64,000 bases of DNA, from NCBI RefSeq assembly GCF_001294205.1, contig NZ_LAQT01000010.1:62001-126000 (forward strand), in the 5' to 3' direction. This stretch comes from Amantichitinum ursilacus (GTDB lineage: Bacteria; Pseudomonadota; Gammaproteobacteria; Burkholderiales; Chitinibacteraceae). This document shows, piece by piece, positions 45,577-54,045 of the stretch. Made by a program: the position numbers and the translations under genes. Numbering within the stretch: the stretch's first letter is position 1; each line of letters opens with the position of its first letter. Under the pieces are notes generated by a model, which was given only the letters and a program-made list of their open reading frames with translations, did not search any database and was not told the origin of the DNA.

Positions 45577-46473
45577 ATGCCAAATTCGATGAACCTGTCT
45601 TTGGGCCCGCTGCTGTACTACTGGCCGCAGGCCACCATCCAGCGGTTTTACGCCGCCGCATGTACGTGGCCAGTGGAGCGCGTTTATCTGGGCGAAGTGG
45701 TGTGCTCGCGTCGCCACGAAATGCGCCTGGGCGACTGGGTCGATATTGCGGGCACGCTGCAAGCTGCGGGCAAAACCGTGGTGCTGTCGTCACAAGCCTT
45801 GCTGGAATCGGGCGGCGATCTGATCGCGCTGCGCAAACTGGCCCAGGCTGGCTATCTGATTGAAGCCAATGATCCGGGCGCGGTGAAAGTGGCGGCCGAT
45901 GCAGGCTTGCCGTTTGTGGCCGGGCCGCATCTGAATATCTATTCCGGCGCCACGCTGGATTGGTATGTGGGCCTGGGCGCGTGCCGCTGGGTGCCACCGG
46001 TGGAAATCAGCCGCGACACACTCAATGCCGTGCGCGCGGAAAGCCAGCACACCGTGCCGATCGAGATTTTTGCGCACGGCCACTTACCGTTGGCGTGGTC
46101 GGCGCGCTGCTTTACCGCCCGCCATTACGATCGCAACAAGGATCGCTGCGAATTTGTCTGCCTGGAACATCCGGACGGCATGGTGATGCGCACGCGCGAG
46201 CAGCAACCGTTTTTGCGGCTTAACGGCATCCAGACCCAATCCGCCGCCTGCCACAGCCTGTGGAATCTGCTGCCCCAGTTACGCGACGCCGGCGTATCAA
46301 CCTTGCGCATCAGCCCACAAGCGCGCCATACCGGCGAGTGGGTTAACGCATGGCACGCCGCGCTGCAAGGCGAATCGGTGCAACCCGATGTGGCGCAATG
46401 GCAACCCGAAGGGCTGGTGAATGGCTACTGGTTTGGCCAGCCCGGCATTACTTGTCAGGAGGCAAAAACATGA
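45577..46473 (+). CDS. ubiV: O2-independent ubiquinone biosynthesis protein UbiV
   Basis: A 298-residue U32-family partner of UbiU. Cluster ligands are C43 (EVVCSRRHEM), C178 (SARCFTARH), C191 and C195 (DRCEFVCLEHPDG). The opening GPLLYYWPQATIQRFY and VYLGEVVCSRR are typical of YhbV. It begins nine bases after ubiU, and its TGA overlaps the ATG of ubiT (ATGA), showing translational coupling. Confidence 0.95.
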   Translation: MPNSMNLSLGPLLYYWPQATIQRFYAAACTWPVERVYLGEVVCSRRHEMRLGDWVDIAGTLQAAGKTVVLSSQALLESGGDLIALRKLAQAGYLIEANDPGAVKVAADAGLPFVAGPHLNIYSGATLDWYVGLGACRWVPPVEISRDTLNAVRAESQHTVPIEIFAHGHLPLAWSARCFTARHYDRNKDRCEFVCLEHPDGMVMRTREQQPFLRLNGIQTQSAACHSLWNLLPQLRDAGVSTLRISPQARHTGEWVNAWHAALQGESVQPDVAQWQPEGLVNGYWFGQPGITCQEAKT

Positions 46474-46907
46474 ACCCCGATTGGCTGCTCCCCTTACGCC
46501 GCATCGCGCCCCATCTGCCCGAAGCGCCTGCCGGTTTTGCGGTGTGCCAGACCCTGAACCTGGTGGCGCGCCGCTTGTGGCCGGACGAGGATTTTAGGTG
46601 GCTGCAAGGCAAGACTGCGCGGCTGGAGGTATCGGATATGGGCTGCGGCATTACGTTGGGTCACAACGGCGGTCGCTTTATCCACAGTGGCAAGGCCGCT
46701 GATGTGACCTTACGCGCCGAGGTGGCGGGCTTCACCGCGATGCTGCGCGGCCAGACTGACCCGGACACGCTGTTCTTTCAGCGCAAACTGCAGATCGAAG
46801 GCGAGACGGAACTCGGCCTGCATCTTAAAAACTGGCTGGACACCACCGACCGCAGCGCGTTGGCTGGCATGATGCCGGGGCCGCTTGCGCGCTGGCTGCA
46901 ACCGTAA
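46470..46907 (+). CDS. ubiT: SCP2-domain ubiquinone biosynthesis accessory factor UbiT
   Basis: A 145-residue SCP2 sterol-carrier-type lipid-binding protein (YhbT/UbiT) that helps anaerobic ubiquinone synthesis, probably by holding the lipophilic intermediates. SCP2 features: GKTARLEVSDMGCGITLGHNGG, RAEVAGFTAMLRGQTDPDTLFFQRKLQIEGETELGLHLKN over residues ~84-120. AGGAGG precedes the ATG, which overlaps the ubiV stop. It is the last gene of the operon, followed by a palindromic element and a terminator. Confidence 0.92.
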   Translation: MNPDWLLPLRRIAPHLPEAPAGFAVCQTLNLVARRLWPDEDFRWLQGKTARLEVSDMGCGITLGHNGGRFIHSGKAADVTLRAEVAGFTAMLRGQTDPDTLFFQRKLQIEGETELGLHLKNWLDTTDRSALAGMMPGPLARWLQP

Positions 46908-46933
46908 TCACCGCTTGAATCCGGATCGGCTGT

Positions 46934-47094
46934 TGTAGGGTGGGTCTAGACCCGCCAAACAAAGTCATAAACGGACGGCGCAACGCTTTGCTATGCCACT
47001 GAGGTAAATGCTCACGGCCACTCAACGCAGCGGTGCGGCAACTTTCGCTGTCCCGGGTTATGGCTTTGCTGGGTGGGTCTAGACCCACCCTGTG
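46934..47094. repeat. Palindromic element copy 10, long variant (161 bp)
   Basis: The ends are partly decayed (GTAGGGTGGGTCTAGACCCGCC; GGTGGGTCTAGACCCACCCTGTG) and the core is about 65 bp longer than standard. It lies between converging ubiT and dsbA, upstream of a true terminator hairpin. Confidence 0.82.
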
Positions 47095-47106
47095 AGGGCG
47101 GAAACA

Positions 47107-47137
47107 AATCAGGGCGCTTTGAGCGCCCTGATTTTTA
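47107..47137. terminator. Terminator between ubiT and dsbA
   Basis: The perfect stem ATCAGGGCGC / GCGCCCTGAT with loop TTTGA is followed by TTTTATT on the plus strand and TTTGTTT on the minus strand. It is stronger for the rightward ubiUVT transcript and probably serves both genes. Confidence 0.9.
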
Positions 47138-47153
47138 TTGAACTGCCGCGCGC

Positions 47154-47789
47154 TTACTTCTTGCGCTCTTTGGCAATCAGCTGATCCACCACGGTCAGCA
47201 CCGTGCCGTCTTCCTTGCCCACCATCGACGGTGCGGTCACGTACTTGCCGTTAACGATAAACATCGGCACGCCGTCCACCTGATAGTCCTGCACCATCTT
47301 GTTGAGCTTGTTCATTTCCACGCTGCCGCTAAACGAGTTGTAGGCGGCTTTAAACTTGGCCACATCAATGCCTTGTTTCTTCACCCAGTCGTACAGCACG
47401 TCGTCTTTGCGCAGTTCCAGGCCGTCGCGCTGGATGGCGTTGAACACGGCTTGTTGATACTTGCCGGCAATGCCCATGGTGTTGAGCGCGATAAAGATCT
47501 TGGCGTGCGCAATGATGTCGTTACGACCTTGCCAGACCACGTGGGCGCGGCGGAAGTTGACGTCCTTGGGCAGTTTGGCGGCCCAGTCTTCCACGTACGG
47601 CTCGATATGGAAGCAATGCGGGCAGCCATACCAGAAGAATTCGATCACCTCGATCTTGCCCGGCACGGCCACCGGTTGTGCGGGCGTCAGCAGCTTGTAC
47701 TCGGTCCCTTCTTTGATATCAGCGTGCGCGGCGACCGACGCCGTGAGCAAACCAACTGCCAGAAACATCGCCTTGAGCCAACGGGTCAT
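47154..47789 (-). CDS. dsbA: Periplasmic thiol:disulfide oxidoreductase DsbA
   Basis: A 211-residue periplasmic oxidase that introduces disulfides into exported proteins. The signal peptide ends near VAAHA (residue ~23). The active site is C56-P-H-C59 in FFWYGCPHCFHIEP, and the cis-Pro loop is DGVPMFIVNGKY. It lies downstream of a SPOR-domain gene in the same direction, a common betaproteobacterial pair. Only one DsbA is present here, and DsbB is not nearby. Confidence 0.95.
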   Translation of the reverse strand: MTRWLKAMFLAVGLLTASVAAHADIKEGTEYKLLTPAQPVAVPGKIEVIEFFWYGCPHCFHIEPYVEDWAAKLPKDVNFRRAHVVWQGRNDIIAHAKIFIALNTMGIAGKYQQAVFNAIQRDGLELRKDDVLYDWVKKQGIDVAKFKAAYNSFSGSVEMNKLNKMVQDYQVDGVPMFIVNGKYVTAPSMVGKEDGTVLTVVDQLIAKERKK

Positions 47790-47872
47790 GCTGGATAGTC
47801 CTTTTTTATCAATTAGTCGAATGGGTCGAAACCGGCACTATGACTGCGCCGTGCGAATTAAATTCCCGCCGC

Positions 47873-48580
47873 TTATTGCGCCTTGACTTTGTCGCTCTGC
47901 ACGCCATTGGCCTGCAATTCGCTGCGTACCTTGTCCATATCGGCCACGCTGGTAAACGGCCCGACTCGCACGCGATGCCAGATGCCTTTGTCTTGCGTTT
48001 CGACGGTCTGAATGCGCGCTTCGATACCCAATAACGCCAGTTTGGCTTTCAGGTTGTCCGCATCTTGCTCGTTCTGGAATGCGCCAGCTTGCAGATACGC
48101 GCCTTTGGGGGCTTCCACTGTGGTGGGCGGGGTAGCGTCACCAGTGTCTTTGGCCTTGTTGGCCGCTGCGGCTTTGGCTTCGGCCTTGTCCGACATCGCA
48201 GGCAACATCTTGTAGAAATCAAAGCGCTCGCCTGCGCTGGCCGTGGCTTTGGGCGGCGTTTGCGCATCGCTGGCGCTGGTTGCGGGCTGCCCGGATTGCG
48301 GCAACGGCTGCGCCACATCCCGGCCCTGACCATCGGGGCGCAACACTTCGGGCTGGTTGGGTGCAACCACTGGCGCGTTGGTTACCGCATCAGGCGGCGG
48401 CGCCGAGGTTTTGTTCATGAACGGATTGGTGCCGCGGTTGATATAAAACGCCACACCCACTGCCACGGCAACGCCGACCAGTGCACCCAGCACCAGCCCG
48501 GTCAGCAAGGAACCACCACCGCCGCCGCCGCTACGCGCTGCCGGTCTGCTTGTGCCGGAGCGCTTCATATCTCTACTCAT
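47873..48580 (-). CDS. SPOR-domain cell-division protein (FtsN-like)
   Basis: A 235-residue type II membrane protein: basic, Gly-rich cytoplasmic N-terminus, one transmembrane helix at about residues 25-46 (LLTGLVLGALVGVAVAVGVAFYI), a Pro/Ala/Gln-rich periplasmic linker, and a C-terminal SPOR domain (GAYLQAGAFQNEQDADNLKAKL ... HRVRVGPFTSVADMDKVRSEL, about 163-230). SPOR binds denuded peptidoglycan glycans at the septum. It lies 83 bp upstream of dsbA and is divergent from argH. ATG at 48580 is chosen for its AAAGG site. Confidence 0.88.
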   Translation of the reverse strand: MSRDMKRSGTSRPAARSGGGGGGSLLTGLVLGALVGVAVAVGVAFYINRGTNPFMNKTSAPPPDAVTNAPVVAPNQPEVLRPDGQGRDVAQPLPQSGQPATSASDAQTPPKATASAGERFDFYKMLPAMSDKAEAKAAAANKAKDTGDATPPTTVEAPKGAYLQAGAFQNEQDADNLKAKLALLGIEARIQTVETQDKGIWHRVRVGPFTSVADMDKVRSELQANGVQSDKVKAQ

Positions 48581-48776
48581 AGACCTTTTCTCCGGCGCGG
48601 CGACCACCGCGCCTGGTACGTTCTGTATATATGCCGCGCCCTGCTTTGGGGCTGTCCCGGCTAAATGTGGCGAATTCTAGCATCCGCGTCGCTTTGCTAC
48701 ACATCGCACTGACATAAAAGGGAGTTTTCTCACCGAACGGATCTAGCGTGCAGTGCAACAAAGCATAAACGCGGCA

Positions 48777-48782
48777 TATAAT
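48777..48782 (+). promoter_or_regulatory. -10 box TATAAT of argH
   Basis: A consensus TATAAT lies 34 bases before the argH start, in the divergent gap with the SPOR gene. The matching -35 (around 48754-48759, TGCAAC) is weak. Confidence 0.55.
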
Positions 48783-48815
48783 CGCCGTTCGTTTCAAGTC
48801 AAGGTCGCCCCCAAC

Positions 48816-50201
48816 ATGCAGGATTCCAGGAAAGCCTGGTCTGGTCGGTTCAACGAGCCGGTGTCAGATCTGGTCAAACGCTACACCGCGTCGGTCGGTT
48901 TCGACAAACGCATGGCCGAAGTCGACATTCAGGGTTCGTTAGCCCACGCCACCATGTTGCAACGCGCGGGCGTGCTGACTGAAGACGAATTGCGCGCCAT
49001 CCAGAGCGGCATGGCCGATATCCTGGACGAAATCCGCCACGGCACGTTTGAATGGTCGCTGGATCTGGAAGACGTGCACATGAACATCGAGCGCCGTCTG
49101 ACGCAAAAGATCGGCGACGCCGGCAAGCGTCTGCATACGGGCCGCAGTCGCAACGACCAGGTGGCCACCGATATCCGCCTGTACCTGCGCGGCGCGATTG
49201 ATGTGCTGATTGGCCTGGTGCACGAGCTGCAGATTTCGCTGCTCGAACTCGCGGAAAAACACGCCGCCACCGTCATGCCTGGCTTTACCCATTTGCAAGT
49301 GGCGCAGCCGGTTACGTTTGGCCACCACATGCTGGCTTATGTAGAAATGCTGGGCCGCGACGCTGAGCGTTTTGCCGATGCGCGTCGCCGCGTTAACCGC
49401 CTGCCGCTGGGTTCAGCCGCGCTGGCGGGCACGACCTTTCCAGTGGACCGCGCCTACACCGCCGAACTGCTCAATTTTGAAGGCGTGTGCGAAAACTCGC
49501 TGGATGCGGTGTCCGATCGCGACTTTGCCATTGAATTTACCGCTGCCGCCGCACTGACCATGACGCATCTGTCGCGTCTGTCCGAAGAGCTGGTGCTGTG
49601 GATGAGCCCGCGCTTTGGCTTTATCGATATCGCCGACCGCTTCTGTACCGGCTCGTCGATCATGCCGCAGAAAAAGAACCCCGATGTACCCGAACTGGTG
49701 CGCGGCAAGACCGGGCGCGTTAACGGCCATCTGGTGGCGCTGCTGACGCTGATGAAGGGCCAGCCGCTGGCCTACAACAAAGACAATCAGGAAGACAAAG
49801 AGCCGCTGTTTGATACGGTCGATACGCTGACCGATACGCTGCGGATCTACGCCGACATGATGCGCGGCGTGACCGTCAAACCCGACGCGATGGCGCAAGC
49901 CGTCAAGCAGGGCTATGCCACCGCCACCGATCTGGCCGATTACCTGGTCAAGAAAGGCTTGCCGTTCCGTGATGCGCACGAAGCCGTGGCGCTGGCTGTG
50001 CGTTATGCCGAAGAAAAACGTCGCGATCTGTCCGAACTGCAACTGGTGGAGCTGCAAAGCTTCTCGCCGCTGATCGAAGCCGATATCGCCGAAGTGCTGA
50101 CCGCTGAGGGCAGTATTGCCGCGCGCGATCACATCGGCGGCACCGCGCCCGACCAGGTGCGCTTGCAGATTTCGCGCTGGCGTCAGCGCCTGGGCGTTTA
50201 A
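48816..50201 (+). CDS. argH: Argininosuccinate lyase
   Basis: A 461-residue tetrameric enzyme splitting argininosuccinate to arginine and fumarate, the last step of arginine synthesis. Fumarase-superfamily regions: [43 protein letters not shown] and the catalytic-Ser loop [21 protein letters not shown]. It begins [12 protein letters not shown] at 48816, as in most ArgH proteins. It is monocistronic, divergent from the SPOR-dsbA unit. Confidence 0.97.
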   Translation: MQDSRKAWSGRFNEPVSDLVKRYTASVGFDKRMAEVDIQGSLAHATMLQRAGVLTEDELRAIQSGMADILDEIRHGTFEWSLDLEDVHMNIERRLTQKIGDAGKRLHTGRSRNDQVATDIRLYLRGAIDVLIGLVHELQISLLELAEKHAATVMPGFTHLQVAQPVTFGHHMLAYVEMLGRDAERFADARRRVNRLPLGSAALAGTTFPVDRAYTAELLNFEGVCENSLDAVSDRDFAIEFTAAAALTMTHLSRLSEELVLWMSPRFGFIDIADRFCTGSSIMPQKKNPDVPELVRGKTGRVNGHLVALLTLMKGQPLAYNKDNQEDKEPLFDTVDTLTDTLRIYADMMRGVTVKPDAMAQAVKQGYATATDLADYLVKKGLPFRDAHEAVALAVRYAEEKRRDLSELQLVELQSFSPLIEADIAEVLTAEGSIAARDHIGGTAPDQVRLQISRWRQRLGV

Positions 50202-50292
50202 GCCTTCTCGACTTGTCCACAAGTCATCCACAGCGGGTCGGAGCTTATCCGGCCCGCTGGCGTTTCCACCCTCATCTTCAAGCCCGATCACG

Positions 50293-50751
50293 ATGCAACT
50301 GACCTGGACCTGGTTTCGCTTTAACGATTTCGACGTCGTGTCTTTGTACGCCTACCTCAAACTGCGCCAGGACGTTTTTGTGGTGGAGCAGAACTGCGTG
50401 TACGCCGATCTGGATGAGCTGGACCAGCCGTCGTGGCACCTGCTGGGGCGCGATGAAACGGGCGTGGTGCAGGCAGCATTGCGCCTGGTGCCGCCGGGTC
50501 TTAAATACGATGCGCCCTCGCTGGGCCGCGTGGTGGTGGCCGCAGCGGCGCGCAAAGGCGGCACCGGTCGCGCGCTGGTGGCGGAAGGGCTGGCGCAATC
50601 GCAGCGTGCGTATCCGGGCCTGGGCAATCGCATCGGCGCACAAGCGCATCTGCAGCGCTTTTACGGGGCACTCGGCTTTGTGACTCTGGGCGAAGAATAT
50701 GACGAAGACGGCATCCCGCACGTCGATATGGACTGGGTGGCACCGGTTTAA
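50293..50751 (+). CDS. elaA: GNAT acetyltransferase, ElaA-like
   Basis: A 152-residue GNAT-fold protein of the ElaA family. Signatures: LYAYLKLRQDVFVVEQNCVYADLDELDQ, HLLG, LGRVVVAAAARKGGTGRALV (acetyl-CoA loop; the usual R-GxG/A is RKGGTG) and QAHLQRFYGALGF. It ends GIPHVDM, as in the family. The substrate is unknown. The ribosome site before ATG 50293 is poor. It lies 91 bases after argH. Confidence 0.9.
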   Translation: MQLTWTWFRFNDFDVVSLYAYLKLRQDVFVVEQNCVYADLDELDQPSWHLLGRDETGVVQAALRLVPPGLKYDAPSLGRVVVAAAARKGGTGRALVAEGLAQSQRAYPGLGNRIGAQAHLQRFYGALGFVTLGEEYDEDGIPHVDMDWVAPV

Positions 50752-51325
50752 GCCACCGCGCGTCGGCTGCGTCGGCGCGGCTTACCCACAGCGGCGCACC
50801 AGCATGTTGCTGCAATGCGCAAAAGCGCCCCGATTGCACGCAGCCGCCTGACGAAAAAATTGCGAATCAATAATCAAGTTTGACGCCGTTCGTCAGCAAC
50901 ATGAAGGGCTGAGCACTTCTGCTCGCGCGGGCAGAGAAACATTACAAGCCACTGATTTTTATACTTATTTCCCGCATAAACCCTTCTCCTCGGCCGCCCG
51001 GCATGAGTGGTGCATGCCACTGTCACACCACCGCCATCACCGTTTCACACAAATCGGGAACGATGTTTGCTCACAAGTAGATACGTCACAGCACAAAGCG
51101 CCATTCGGCTTCAGACTGATGCTTGCTGATACTGACGAAATGCTTTTGCAATACTGACTGTGGCATAATTGGTGCAATGCATCAAAAAGACGGCTTACTC
51201 AGTGCCGTCCGCAACCCATCAGCCACACCCCGATTATTTGGTCCGACGCCCGCAACGCGGCGGATCGTGCCCCCAGCAGCGGTGGCACAGCGGCTTTTGT
51301 TTTTAACTCGAAGAGGAAATGTGCC
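50752..51325. other. Intergenic region, 574 bases
   Basis: No known gene is seen between elaA and the small-protein gene. A candidate -10 (CATAAT, 51164-51169) could start a transcript with a ~150-base leader. Within that leader GACGGC-N9-GCCGTC (about 51190-51210) is a hairpin. The region 50860-51060 is AT-richer than its surroundings, without repeat or open frame. Confidence 0.35.
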
Positions 51326-51412
51326 ATGAGTAGCTTTGCTCGTTCTGTCGTTTTGCTGGCCATCTGCGGTGCCATGATCGCTTTTACCACGCCGGTCCAC
51401 AGCATGTTCTAA
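51326..51412 (+). CDS. Small hydrophobic protein, 28 residues
   Basis: ATG at 51326 is preceded by GAGGAAATGTGCC, a clear Shine-Dalgarno site. The product MSSFARSVVLLAICGAMIAF... continues TTPVHSMF and has one hydrophobic segment (residues ~7-20), with a basic residue on the inner side. The TAA is followed 23 bases later by a strong terminator, so this is a complete small transcription unit. It could be a membrane-spanning small protein or a short secreted peptide (signal-like, TPVHS). No family is recognised. Short length leaves some doubt. Confidence 0.6.
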   Translation: MSSFARSVVLLAICGAMIAFTTPVHSMF

Positions 51413-51435
51413 GCCTGTCGCAGGCTTAACCCACA

Positions 51436-51460
51436 AATGCCCGGCTTGCCGGGCATTTTC
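51436..51460 (+). terminator. Rho-independent terminator after the small-protein gene
   Basis: The stem AATGCCCGG / CCGGGCATT with loop CTTG is followed by TTTTC. Confidence 0.8.
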
Positions 51461-51564
51461 ATTGGCGACACGTGTTATGGCCGCGCGCCGCGCGTTCTGT
51501 AGGTGGACAGGGGCCGGGCATGCGGCAACAATCCATGTTTTCGCCACACCAGGGCACCCAGCGC

Positions 51565-52299
51565 ATGGCTACCCAACTTAGCGTCAACCTGAACAAGATT
51601 GCCTTGATCCGCAATTCGCGCGGCCGCGACTACCCGTCCGTGACCCACTTTGCCCGCCTGGCGCTGCAGCATGGCGCGGCCGGCGTCACCATCCATCCGC
51701 GCCCCGATCAACGCCACGCGCGCAATGCCGACGCGCTGGCGCTGGCGGCGCTGGTGCAGGAATTTCCCGGCACCGAACTGAATATCGAGGGTTACCCGTC
51801 GCGCGAGTTTCTGGACGTGGTGCTGCAAGCCAGACCCGCGCAATGCACGCTGGTGCCGGACGAGCCGGGCCAGCTCACCTCCGACCACGGCTGGAATATC
51901 GCCGCGCGTATGGATTTGCTGAAGGACGTGGTAGCTGAGCTCAACGCCGCAGGCATCCGCGTCAGCCTGTTTGTCGATCCGGACCCGGCGCAGATTGCGT
52001 TGGCGCCGCAAACCGGCGCGGCGCGCGTTGAGTTGTATACCGAGGAATACGCTTTGCATTACGGCCAGGCCGCCAGCGCAGAAATCCTGGCGCGCTACGC
52101 CGCTGCGGCCCAATGCGCACTTGAGCAGGGCTTGGGCCTGAACGCCGGGCATGATCTTAATCTGCAAAACCTGGGTGATTTTCTGCAGGCCGTGCCGGGC
52201 GTGGATGAAGTCTCCATTGGCCATGCGCTGACCGTCGAGGCGCTCGAAACCGGCTTTGCCGAAGTCATCCGCCGCTACGTGGCAATCTGTAACCGATAA
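51565..52299 (+). CDS. pdxJ: Pyridoxine 5'-phosphate synthase
   Basis: A 244-residue (beta/alpha)8 enzyme condensing 1-deoxyxylulose 5-phosphate with 3-amino-2-oxopropyl phosphate to pyridoxine 5'-phosphate. Signatures: LSVNLNKIALIRNSRG, GAAGVTIHPRPDQRHA, LNIEGYPSREFL, CTLVPDEPGQLTSDHGW, GLNAGHDLNLQNL and VSIGHALTVEAL. It matches E. coli PdxJ in length from ATG 51565; ATG at 51535 would add ten residues. It is followed by creA with a 10-base gap, likely one operon. Confidence 0.96.
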   Translation: MATQLSVNLNKIALIRNSRGRDYPSVTHFARLALQHGAAGVTIHPRPDQRHARNADALALAALVQEFPGTELNIEGYPSREFLDVVLQARPAQCTLVPDEPGQLTSDHGWNIAARMDLLKDVVAELNAAGIRVSLFVDPDPAQIALAPQTGAARVELYTEEYALHYGQAASAEILARYAAAAQCALEQGLGLNAGHDLNLQNLGDFLQAVPGVDEVSIGHALTVEALETGFAEVIRRYVAICNR

Positions 52300-52309
52300 G
52301 GAAGGCGCC

Positions 52310-52774
52310 ATGCTCAAGCACATCGTTATATCCGGACTGGTGTCGATGTGCGGCCTGGTCCACGCCGAAGAAGTGGGCTCGGTGGACACCGCGTTCCAGC
52401 TGATCGGGCCCGATCACAAGATTGTGGTGGAAGCATTTGATGACCCGGCGGTCAGCGGCGTCAGTTGCTATATCTCGCGCGCCAAAACCGGCGGTATCAG
52501 CGGCGCGGTCGGTCTGGCCAAAGATCCGTCGCGCTTTTCGGTGGCGTGCCGTCAGGTGGGGCCGATCAGGTTTCTGCACCCCATCCCCAAGCAGGAAGAA
52601 GTGTTCAAGCAAAGCGCGTCGTTTATCTTCAAACACGTGCGCGTGGTGCGCATCGCCGACGCCAAACGCAGCACGCTGGTGTATCTGACTTATTCGGATA
52701 AGGTCATCGACGGCAGCCCCGACAACTCACTGACGGCGGTGCCGGTGTCCGGGCAAGCCATCCCGGTCAAATAA
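52310..52774 (+). CDS. creA: CreA family protein
   Basis: A 154-residue exported protein matching E. coli CreA: after a signal peptide (cleavage near VHA-EE), EVGSVDTAFQLIGPDHKIVVEAFDDP, CYISRAKTGGISG, CRQVGPI and VYLTYSDKVIDGSPDNSLTAVPV. The function of CreA is unknown, though the family is widely conserved in proteobacteria. AAGGAAGG precedes the ATG, 10 bases after pdxJ. The genes form a two-gene operon followed by a long palindromic element. Confidence 0.92.
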   Translation: MLKHIVISGLVSMCGLVHAEEVGSVDTAFQLIGPDHKIVVEAFDDPAVSGVSCYISRAKTGGISGAVGLAKDPSRFSVACRQVGPIRFLHPIPKQEEVFKQSASFIFKHVRVVRIADAKRSTLVYLTYSDKVIDGSPDNSLTAVPVSGQAIPVK

Positions 52775-52783
52775 AAGGCGCGG

Positions 52784-52991
52784 CATAGGGTGGGTCGTGA
52801 CCCACCACCCAAAGCCAAATGCAGATGCCACGGCGCGCGCTCTGCCACTTTGATCGTAGGGCCGGTTGATTCAAGCCGGACGATATCCGGTTTAATACCT
52901 TCGCATGACGTACGCCTTGGGGCGCGATGCGCACTCAGGTATTTGAGTTCATCTCTATGGCTTTGAGTGGCGGGTCTAGACCCACCCTATG
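52784..52991. repeat. Palindromic element copy 11, long variant (208 bp)
   Basis: It has standard ends (CATAGGGTGGGTC ... GACCCACCCTATG) with a core about 110 bp longer than usual. It lies between converging creA and the patatin gene and supplies that gene's TAG stop (52989-52987). Confidence 0.85.
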
Positions 52992-54045
52992 CCAGCGGCT
53001 CAATTCTGGCGATCGGGTTGGGTTGGTTGATCCAGTCGACAAACTCATCCGCCAGTTGCTGGCCCGCATCCAGCGCGGATTTCCACGCGGCGATGCGTTC
53101 GCGGTCGCGGCCATGAAACCGCGCAAAGTCCTTGCGGCTGGGAATACGTTGGCCCGGTAGTCCGGCCACAAATTCGGCGGTCGGGGCCAGCACCAGCGTA
53201 CGCTCCAGCCACGCCGCCTTGCGCCACGGCAGAAACTGATCCAGCCAGCCCGTGGTGATGCGCTGGGTAAAGTGCGGCAGCAGCATCAAACCCTGCGGCT
53301 GGGCCAGCGCCAGATCCATGTGGTAATCAATCAGCCCGCCATCGAGATAGGTGCCGCGCGGTGCGCCCGGAATATCGCGCACGGCTTCGAGCACGCCCGG
53401 AATCGCGCCGCTGGCCAGCAAGGCTGCGGATAAATTCTGCGGCTGCAACGGCACGGCGGTATTGCCAAAGCCATCATCGATAAACTGCGCAGCCTGTGGC
53501 CCGGCATGAAACGTCACGCGTTGCAGCCAACCGCCCAGATGCCGGCGCGAGCGGGCATTGGCCAGCACTGCACGCGCCAGCGCCAGCTTGTCGCCACGGC
53601 TGCCGCTGCCATCAATGCCGCGTACCGCGCGCGCGGTCAGCACATTCAGATGCAACCAGGGATGATCAACGATCTCTTGCGCGCCGTGCTGGCCCAGCAT
53701 GCCGTGCATGATCTGCAACGCCACCTGGCTGACTTCATGCGGCGATGGCTGCTCGGAATAGGCCTGCGCCAGATAGTGTTCTTCAAAGCGGTCGAGCGCC
53801 GCCAGCGGATCGTTTTGCGCCAGCGCCGCCAGCCGCCACGCGCCAATCGACGCGCCCACCGCCAGCATCGGCTGCGTGCGGCCCGCCAGCCAGTCGCTCA
53901 TCAAGGCTTTATCCAGCCGCGCCAGCACTTGCCATTTGGGGCCGCCCGCGGCGGCGCCCAGATGCGAAAACAGCTCGGGCCGCAGCCCGTGTTCGCGGAG
54001 TTGCCGCAGCGCCTCGGTGCCGGCCAGGATGCGCAGCGCCGGCAT
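52987..54045 (-). CDS. Patatin-like phospholipase
   Basis: A 352-residue patatin-fold hydrolase. The nucleophile is Ser66 in VGASIGAW (GxSxG) and the catalytic Asp is D235 in YLDGGLIDYH (DG-G/A motif); the N-terminal oxyanion loop is GAAAGGPKW. No signal peptide is seen, so it is probably cytosolic. Its ATG overlaps the rsuA stop (TGATG), indicating translational coupling with rsuA. The stop codon TAG (…IEPLA, GCA-TAG) is part of the palindromic element. The lipid substrate is unknown. Confidence 0.88.
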   Translation of the reverse strand: MPALRILAGTEALRQLREHGLRPELFSHLGAAAGGPKWQVLARLDKALMSDWLAGRTQPMLAVGASIGAWRLAALAQNDPLAALDRFEEHYLAQAYSEQPSPHEVSQVALQIMHGMLGQHGAQEIVDHPWLHLNVLTARAVRGIDGSGSRGDKLALARAVLANARSRRHLGGWLQRVTFHAGPQAAQFIDDGFGNTAVPLQPQNLSAALLASGAIPGVLEAVRDIPGAPRGTYLDGGLIDYHMDLALAQPQGLMLLPHFTQRITTGWLDQFLPWRKAAWLERTLVLAPTAEFVAGLPGQRIPSRKDFARFHGRDRERIAAWKSALDAGQQLADEFVDWINQPNPIARIEPLA

